64,000 nucleotides of DNA, taken from Reticulitermes speratus (lineage: Eukaryota; Arthropoda; Insecta; Blattodea; Rhinotermitidae). This document shows, one piece after another, positions 57,301-64,000 of this stretch (position 1 is the stretch's first letter; each line of letters opens with the position of its first letter). The notes beneath the pieces were generated by a model that was not told the origin of the DNA, made no database searches, and saw nothing but the letters and a program-made list of their open reading frames with translations. Made by a program: the position numbers and the translations under genes. The DNA lies in contig JAJKFL010000005.1 of assembly GCA_021186555.1 (NCBI GenBank), positions 10,133,178 to 10,197,177 of the forward strand, written 5' to 3'.

Positions 57301-60300
57301 GCTTTCTGAGAATAGAAAGAGGGCATAAATCATGCCTCATATAGCCGGTACAATTTTACAAGTTGCTTCAGAAGCAGAGTCAAAAATGCAGGCACAGTTC
57401 ATGCACTGGTCAGACAAAATTTCCATTGCACAGAAGGAACTGTCCCTCGTTATACCATTACAGTTGCTCCATACCAGCCCATGTAACATAAAATACATAT
57501 AAAATACTATCCCTTGTAAGTATTATGTAATATAAATAGGAGGTAACATTCTATTTCTCAATTAATTTGAAGCTAAGATATTTTCTACAAATGTATGAAA
57601 ATGGTTTCACATACATTTTATCAAGTATATTTATTAGGACTTTTTCCATTTTCACAACACCACACAACCTTTCAGAAATTACCTGTTTCTGTCTTTAGGT
57701 GAAGTAACACCAAACTTAAAACAAACTAACCACCATTAAACCAATACAACATCAATAACCATTAATCAGAAATAACACAAAAAATATTCCATAAACTAAG
57801 TTGTGTCTTGCTGTGTTTGGAGCATGATTGTTGTGTTCCATTCTTTGCCAGTCAGCGTATGCAGTGGAACAGGAAATATGTCCAGTTTTGAGAATGAGAT
57901 ATTGCAGGATAAATCATTCCTGTATGAAGTAAGGGATAAAAACACAGCCATAGAGACACTATCCAGAAGGTGTAGGAAGATAATGAGAAGGAGATTGGAT
58001 GTTATTATTATTATTTACTGCAATTGGGTTTTCACCTAGTGACAGTAGTCCTTACACTAGTACACACAATACAAATAGAAATATAATATACATAAAAGTA
58101 ACAATACAAAACAAAATACATACAGTAAATACAAGTACACACATTAGAACACCATACACACATTACAAAAACATCCACACCTTAACAAAAACATCCACTC
58201 CTTAACAAAAACATCCACACCTTACAAAAACACCCACACATTAAATAATCTCAATACGTTAGAGTACCCTTAGTATAAAGTCAGACCAAAGTACATGATA
58301 CTTTTATCCCCAAGAACTTAATTCACTTCACTTCGAAAACAAAAACACATCACTTCACGCCCCTTTACTTCTCATCACTTCCCTTATTTCCATTTAAACC
58401 CCACTTAAAAACCCTTAGCTTGTAATTACTTTCTTGACCCTCTTTCTAAATGTGCTTAATTTACAAGGGGAAAGTTGCAAGTATGCCTGGAGGTAATTGG
58501 TTCCAGCTTTTTATGGTCCTATTTACAATGGAATATTCACCAACGTCTGTTCTTTGTTTCCTAGACCTAATTTTCCGACTATGATTGTCCCTTCCCAGGT
58601 AGCATGGTTTTAGTAGTCTATCCCCTATTGTTTTCCAAGCCTATCCCCCGGTGTATGCTTTGAAAAGGGGCATATTCGGGCTATCGCTCTACGCTGTGCC
58701 AATGTTCCCCAACCTGATTCATTTGTATTATCTGCAACTTTGCCGCTCTGTTTTGCACGCGATTCAAAGCGCTAACCTGGACTTCTCTGTATGGGTCCCA
58801 ACACACCGCTCCATACTCAAGTATCGGTCTCACTAGTGCTGTATAAGCTAAACGTTTCATATTATTATTTGCCCTTTTGAGTATACGCATTACGAAATGA
58901 AGAGCCTTCCATGCTTTTCTTAGAGTATAATTTACATGATCTGCCCAGCTTAGATCGCTGCGTATAATTATTCCTAAATACTTAAAGCTAATTGCCTCTG
59001 AAATTAGTTGATCCCCAATATAATACCTCAGACTATCCTTCACCCAAGCTCTATTGAAGACTATTTCCTTATAACTTCTCCATATCTCCTCTATGCTACT
59101 ACCATTTTCAGCCCATAAGTTAAACTTTTCCCGAAGAAAGTTTTGCAAACCTAATACATCTGTTTTGTGGTACACCGGGACTATCCTTTCAATTTTTGTC
59201 TCCCGACAATTTTCATCCCATTCTACTTCCAATAAAACCCCGCTATGATCGCTGATTCCGGGTACAATGTTACAAGAGTTAAGCGTATTATCAGGTCTGA
59301 GGAGGTAGATATCCAACAGCGCATCACCTCTCATCGGGCCACTAACTTGCTTGCTTGCTTAGTCATCCTCTTCAACCTTCCGGTGTCGAGGTTCACACGA
59401 GGGATCTCCATGTAGATCTGTCCATAGCCGTTTTCCTGGCCTGCCTCCAGTCCACTCCTCTCTCCTGGAGTCCTCTCCTTACATTTTCTTCCCACTTCAC
59501 TCTTGGTCTTCCTCTCTTCTTCCTTCCTTCTGGTCTTGCTTCAAAGGCTTTCTTAGGGTATCTTTGGTCATCCATCCTACATACGTGACCAAACCATCTC
59601 AACTGGGTTCTCTCAATACGCTCCTGTAATGGTTCCACCTGCAGTTGTTCTCTAATTACTTGATTTATGATTCTATCTCGTTTTGTTACCTTTTCAACTC
59701 TTCTCAAAAATCTCATTTCTGAGGCCTGTATTTTACTCCTATGTGTATCCAATAAGGTCCATGATTCACAGCTGTATGTTAATGTTGGTATGTAAATTGC
59801 CTTATACACTGCTATTTTTGTCTTCTTATTCGGGCCACTTACTACCTGAGTATAACCATTTTCCCATACTAATTTGTTTACGAACCCCTGAAAACCGCTC
59901 TTTTCCCCGCATTCCCATTCCAACTCGCTTGAGGTAAGTTCAAATCTACTCCTATAATGCTTCTCTTCGTTGAGTTTCGTGTAAGTAAGGTACGGGCTGC
60001 TAGTCTTTCAATCGCCAACATATCCTTGTTTGGAGCTCTGTATATACCTACAATTTCCCACAAATATTTTGGATCCATTCCTTTCACTTCAACCGCGATC
60101 ATCTCAAAATCCTCATCCACCCACAGCTCCATACAAGCAATGAAATTTTTAACACATATAAAAACCCCACCACCACAAGCAGATCTATCTCTTCTGAAAA
60201 TTGTAAAATCTGCCCTAAAAACTTCAGCATCGCTAATATCTTCTTTAAGCCATGACTCCGTTCCTATAACAACATCAGGATTGTACGTGTCAACTAAATT

Positions 60301-63300
60301 CCAGAATTCTAAGGCTTTATTATAAATACTCCTACAGTTAACCTGTAGCACCACTAGCGACTTAGCTGCGTTGCTGTGTCCTCAATCTCATACTGAGAAA
60401 CTTTGATTTCCCCATCCTTTCAGCAGGCTACAACTCAGCTATGTACAGCATACAAGGACCACAAAGAATCTGCCTGGAGACAGAAGGGGGACTATGACAG
60501 TCAACATGGGCCAACATTGACTCCACCAACCAGACTCTTCTTGAACACAAGCTAAATTTTTTACCCCCTACATGCTTGATACTGACACACTATGCACTAA
60601 AATCTTACCCTGATATGAGCATGGAACAGGCTGTGCACATAATTTATCCCAGAAATCACTTTCAGCATAAATGCAGCAATCACCTGGACAGCTGCAGGAA
60701 CTTCCCTGCTATCCTGCGGTTCTGCCACAAGATGCAGTGCCTCCACCAGACCTTGCTTATACCTGTGAAACAAGGCACAGAGAGGGTCACGAAATCTACA
60801 TATAGAAAAACCTATAAATCTGAGGCTCCTGTACATGATGCAAATTGAGTAGTTTTAAAAAAGTAGAAAAAGAAACAAGATGGATAACATTTTAAACTGA
60901 AATTCATGTAGCATATACAAAGAACAAGAAAATTGGCTGAATTTCTGGCTCAAGTACAAAATTACACGGCAGATAAAGGCAGTATAATAATAGAATGTAT
61001 ATGGAAGTAGATATTGTGGTACCAACTATTCAAACATTTGGCCTTTACTGCTTTGGAGTAATGTAACAGGAAACACACACACACACACACAGAGTTCTAG
61101 GTTTTGTCACAATTCATGCCAGCAAAACTACAAATTTCATTATGGCATGCAGTTGGGATATGGAGCACGAACCCATCCTACAGATGGGGTCTGACAGGAT
61201 GTTACTGAGATATGCATACCACAAGTCATTCACTGCCAAGTTCCCTGACAAGTGCAAATGGCAGAATGGGTTCAACCCAGACACCTAAGGGGGGGCCTGG
61301 TCTGGTATACAGATGGGTCCAAGACCAATAATGGCACTGGTACTGGGGGTGTACAGATGGGGCTCAAGAAGGGGCACAGTTTTAGCCTTGGGTTCCACAC
61401 CACGGTATTCCAGGCTGAAATAACGCCATTAAGGCGTGTATAATGGAGCATTTAGAAAAGGGCTACAGAGTTACAAACATATACATTCTTGCTAACAGTC
61501 AGGCAGCCATCAAGACCCTTGACAAAATCCAAATTAGTTTGGGACTGCCATCAGTCCCTGGTGAAACTGGCAGAACATAACAGGATCCAACTGGTATTGG
61601 TGCCAGGACACATGGGAATTGATGAAAAAGAAATAGCTGATCAGTTAGCCAGAGAAGGTTCTTCACATCCACTCATAGTTCCTGACTCTGCACTTGATAT
61701 ATCTGCAAAGGTTGCTGGGGAGGCGCTCAGAGACTGGACGAGCAGGAAACATGAGGAGCATTGGCAGTACATATGTGGACAAAGGCAGGCTAATGGCTTT
61801 CTGAAAAAACCCTCTGTGAAAAAAGCTGGGAAATTGCTGTCTGAGCAGAAACCAGCTAAGAATACTGACAGGGTTGCCAACAGGACACTGTCATTGAAAA
61901 GGACATTTATTTAAACTGGGGCTGGTAAACACTCCCAAGTGATAGATACAAGCAAGCACCTGAAGCGGCCTCATGTGTGCTTTACGGCTATGCTTTGGCC
62001 ACATTAAGATTCAGGCACCTGGGTCATCATTTTATAAAACCAGTTGACTTTGAGGATATTTCTGTCACCAGGATATTGCACTTTATTCAATGTGCAGGGC
62101 TGCCAGATGTGTGACCTAAAGGGGGGGGGGGGGGGGGGGGCGCGCGCACACACACGAAACATGACAACTACACACTGGGAGGAAAATATGCAGTCTGACA
62201 CAAAGCAAAACTTGACAGTCAAACAGATCTACAGAGAGACTAGATAAGTCAATAGAATTACTCTGTAGGTCACCAAAGCCAATCACACAAAATAGAAATG
62301 TGCAAGTCCAAATGCAAATCAGAAAACACTGAGAAGGCAGAAAATGAAAGTAACACCAGGCACACCAGATGGCTGGGGATGTAAGCAATCCGCTTTTCTC
62401 CTAAAGATCGACAACCACATCCACAAAAGAAAAATAACTGATGTATCTCAAAACAAATACTTTTTGTGTTTTGGCTCTACATTATAAAGCAGGAAAATGA
62501 TGAGCAGCAGGAAAGCAGAAAGTTATATTTACTATCTTCTTCCTAAGATAGGAAAAATGTACGCTTATAAAATGACCACACTGTCTGTATCCCTGCGTTT
62601 CTACTTTTGAACCACCTGACCAATTTTCATGAAACCTGGTACGAAGGTTATGCCACAGGAGGCCACACCAATGACATAAATATTTGTTTCCTGTATTCAG
62701 TTATAACAACACGGTGGATGAGAAAATCTTGTGACGTGGAAGTGACACTAGTGCCACTTACTTTCTGGTCCTGAAAAGACGTTCTGGAAATGGCTCTTAG
62801 GAAGAAAAAAAACGCTGCTTCATTAGGATTACTCTGTAAAATTAGCTCCTGTTCAATATATCTTCAATCACCAAAACGTGCCCCATTATGACAAAAAAAT
62901 ACATATATTCTATTGAGCAGCCTATCACAATGAGTCATTAGTGTAAAAATATGCAGGTCTTTGTGTATGAAACTTCTGATGTTGGTCTACATACAACAGA
63001 AGTATTAATTTATTACTGCATTTCTTTAGTCTTCCTTCTGATAAAGATAACACTACCTCTGAGTTGACACAGCCTTGGATAAAGGTTAAAATGAGAAATG
63101 TACTCAGACTAATCTCATGCTAATATTATATCAAGAATGTGCATAGTGAATGTCACAGGAATGCTGACTGATAAAGGTGAAGCAATCCCTGTACAGTCCC
63201 TTAGGGTTCCAGGGGGTTGAGGCTCCCAGATTTCCAGACAATAGGCACATGAAGGAGGTAAAGTTGTCATGCACCGGCTGCCTTCACCTTCTGCCTTTAG

Positions 63301-63731
63301 AGGCTGAATCGACCCCAGGGCCGTAGTGCGGCCGGAAAGATTAAGTCAATGAAAAATTCCAATGACGCCATCAGGAATCACAGTGCCTCAATCAACTGCG
63401 CCACCACAAGCCCCCACATTGACTGATGGAAACAACAATGCCAGGCAATACTGTATGAATGATGAGTCCCATAACATGCAGGAGAAAGCAAAGAAGTAAA
63501 AAAAAATCAGTCTGAAGAAGGAAAAGATGAGAGCATATTATTAAAAACAATATTAAGGAACTATTTAATGATGATGAACACAAACTCTGCATGCTGAGCA
63601 ACGCACCACACATTTGTCACTTTCTTGATAAGGGTTTCTGAAACAGGAAGGAAAACTCTCCGTGTGTCCTCCCGACAAATGCTTGAGTGCAGTAGGTCCC
63701 TGGTAATAGCTATACGAGGATGTGATGTAAC
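54333..63731 (-). CDS. AAAS: Aladin, WD-repeat nucleoporin (partial)
   Basis: Aladin is a WD-repeat protein of the nuclear pore complex, held at the pore membrane by NDC1. Exons found: 63,607-63,731; 60,684-60,762; 56,538-56,743; 55,989-56,318; 55,678-55,911; 55,316-55,444; 54,333-54,417. All have GT-AG ends and consecutive phases. Diagnostic stretches are VRCLAWHPHCTKLAVAAWDD, SELAVGCVGGVFVWQVDPNS, HHSPVTSVTWSPQGDVLLTA, LSLVTWSPDGSKVFSATTG, VQAACWSPCGSVLLFAT and VESMMWDTRGQHLAVLF, in the order of aladin's beta-propeller. The most upstream exon carries HPRIAITRDLLHSS. About 30 residues expected between the second and third exon were not found, so an exon may be missing from the 3.9-kb intron that is filled with retroelements. 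The start codon (beyond 64,000) and the last exons (below 54,333) are not identified. Confidence 0.88.
56744..57998. other. AAAS intron, no element recognised
   Basis: Part of the intron between the second and third AAAS exons found. AT-rich. An expected small exon of about 90 bp might lie here or nearby, but I could not identify it. A plus-strand frame near 57,890-57,980 (NEILQDKSFLYEV) has no recognised homology. Confidence 0.4.
58140..58240. repeat. Short minisatellite of about 20 bp
   Basis: About four units of AACAAAAACATCCACACCTT in the 3' region of the Jockey-like element. Confidence 0.75.
59344..59830 (-). mobile_element. Nested RTE-like 3' fragment with 9-bp target duplication
   Basis: Flanked by CGGGCCACT at 59,335-59,343 and 59,831-59,839. 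On the minus strand it encodes an RT C-terminal region: LTYSCESWTLLDTHRSKI, MRFLRRVEKVTKRDRI, LRWFGHVCRMDDQRYPKKAF and KKRGRPRVKW. It ends with a short AAGC tandem tail (complement GCTTGCTTGCTT at the left edge), the kind of microsatellite 3' end seen in RTE-class elements. Removing it rejoins the surrounding endonuclease frame at VVSGP. It is therefore a 5'-truncated insertion into an already present retroelement. Confidence 0.9.
60361..60683. other. AAAS intron sequence
   Basis: Nothing recognised. It contains an AG acceptor-like site, but the following frame is closed. Confidence 0.4.
60763..61250. other. AAAS intron with CA microsatellite
   Basis: AT-rich intron; a CA dinucleotide run lies at 61,073-61,091. 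Confidence 0.55.
61252..61914 (+). pseudogene. RNase H domain of a non-LTR retrotransposon
   Basis: Antisense to AAAS within its intron. RNase H motifs are in order: GGLVWYTDGSKTNNGTGTGG (first Asp), FHTTVFQAEITPL (Glu), a degraded ANSQAAIKTL where the second Asp should be, and LVPGHMGIDEKEIADQLARE (last acidic residues). A stop and frameshift between 61,441 and 61,490 break the frame. This type of RNase H follows the RT in R1/Loa/I-like elements; no RT is seen upstream, so only the 3' part inserted or survived. Confidence 0.85.
61915..63185. other. AAAS intron; poly-G tract, otherwise featureless
   Basis: A run of 20 G at 62,121-62,140 is followed by CG and CA dinucleotides. The phrase ACCAATTTTCATGAAACCTG near 62,620 looks repeat-derived, but element ends were not found. 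Confidence 0.45.
63190..63420 (-). mobile_element. Possible tRNA-derived SINE
   Basis: On the minus strand GGTGGCGCAGTTGATTGAGG resembles a polymerase III A box and GGGTCGATTCA a B box. The spacing between them is wider than in tRNA genes, so the call is weak. It does not match the SINE at 14.3 kb. Confidence 0.35.
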
Positions 63732-64000
63732 CTGAAAATATAATTCAGTTCAATCAAAGCCCAGCGCAAAAAATACTTTAAATTCTACAAATAACAAAGT
63801 GTACTACAAACTTATATTTTTGGAGTTTGAGGTGAGAAACTGAGAAAACCTAACTTCATTTTATCATTACAAGTCAGTATATGAAGACATAAAGTCAATT
63901 TCACATGAATCAACCTTCTTCTTTAACAGAGAATTCTTTGTTCTGCAGCAAAGTTTTGACTTCATAGTCCCACATTTGGTACTTTATGATGTGGCAAACT
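63732..64000. other. Upstream AAAS intron or exon, unresolved
   Basis: An acceptor (TATATTTTCAG) directly precedes the exon at 63,731. A minus-strand open stretch at the window edge (VKTLLQNKEFSVKEE) could be an earlier exon, but its donor and phase do not fit. Confidence 0.35.

Larger units (their letters stand above)
57999..60360 (-). mobile_element. Jockey-like non-LTR element lacking the RT core, in an AAAS intron
   Basis: Minus-strand pieces in order: endonuclease domain with LQVNCRSIYNKALEFWNLVD, VVIGTESWLKEDISDAEVF, CGGGVFICVKN and, after an interruption, ISDHSGVLLEVEWDENC; then, directly, the post-RT region ISFKYLGIIIRSDLSWADHV, VRPILEYGAVCWDPY and NRTIKSWNQLPPG. The RT catalytic motifs (the AFD and YADD blocks) are absent, so an internal deletion removed them. 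The 3' tail is an AAT repeat (complement at about 58,000-58,014). It is also split by a second insertion at 59,344-59,830. Confidence 0.85.

Noticed and set aside
57803-58039. Plus-strand protein in the AAAS intron
   Set aside because: No recognised motif; the end of the frame runs into the AAT tail of a retroelement.
60385-60560. Missing AAAS exon after a CTCCAG acceptor
   Set aside because: The following frames close within a few codons or do not resemble the expected region.
63910-64000. Upstream AAAS exon at the right window edge
   Set aside because: The open stretch lacks a good donor and its phase does not join the exon at 63,731.

Overview
The window is animal nuclear DNA, most likely from an insect. 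Genes are split by GT-AG introns, intergenic DNA is AT-rich, and there are many transposable elements (mariner, piggyBac, pogo/Tigger-like, Jockey- and RTE-like non-LTR elements, Penelope-like elements, tRNA-derived SINEs). The host genes I recognise are RpL36 (+ strand, about 27.7-29.9 kb) and aladin/AAAS, a nuclear-pore WD protein (- strand, about 54.3-63.7 kb). A polyneopteran such as a termite or cockroach would fit the repeat mix, but that is only a guess.

Layout. 0-9 kb: a broken mariner-type transposase split by a Tigger-like MITE, an RTE endonuclease fragment, two exons of an unidentified - strand gene, then two Jockey-like elements. 9.2-17.55 kb and 29.57-38.53 kb are two nearly identical direct copies of one segment. 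The second begins in RpL36 intron 2 and carries the real last exon; the first carries an orphan copy whose splice acceptor AG has become AC. Each copy carries a private insertion that the other lacks: a SINE in the first, a mariner in the second. Both end in a Penelope-like element, which in copy 1 is a 1003-bp inverted repeat around a 250-bp centre and in copy 2 has lost one arm.

19.0-26.2 kb holds the most unusual gene (called gene A here, - strand). It is predicted to be a 235-aa tail-anchored protein in which five near-identical phase-0 exons, each on its own 0.94- or 1.15-kb genomic repeat, encode an acidic 28-29-residue module. A diverged relative, gene B (46.6-50.7 kb, - strand), starts with a same-length 66-bp first exon that has lost its ATG and gained a stop. 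Instead of tandem exons it carries a 36-bp repeat inside one exon, each unit being a small hairpin. Its downstream exons encode clean coiled coil.

38.5-46.5 kb is mostly mobile DNA: a promoter-like repeat block also seen beside gene A and at 5.4 kb, a complete piggyBac with TTAA ends but a broken transposase, a last exon of an unknown gene, a decayed Penelope RT and a second mariner. 51.5-52.3 kb is a 64-bp satellite. The AAAS intron at 57-60.6 kb contains a deleted Jockey-like element that was itself hit by a second retroelement with a clear 9-bp target duplication. All assignments were made by reading the sequence; no database search was run.
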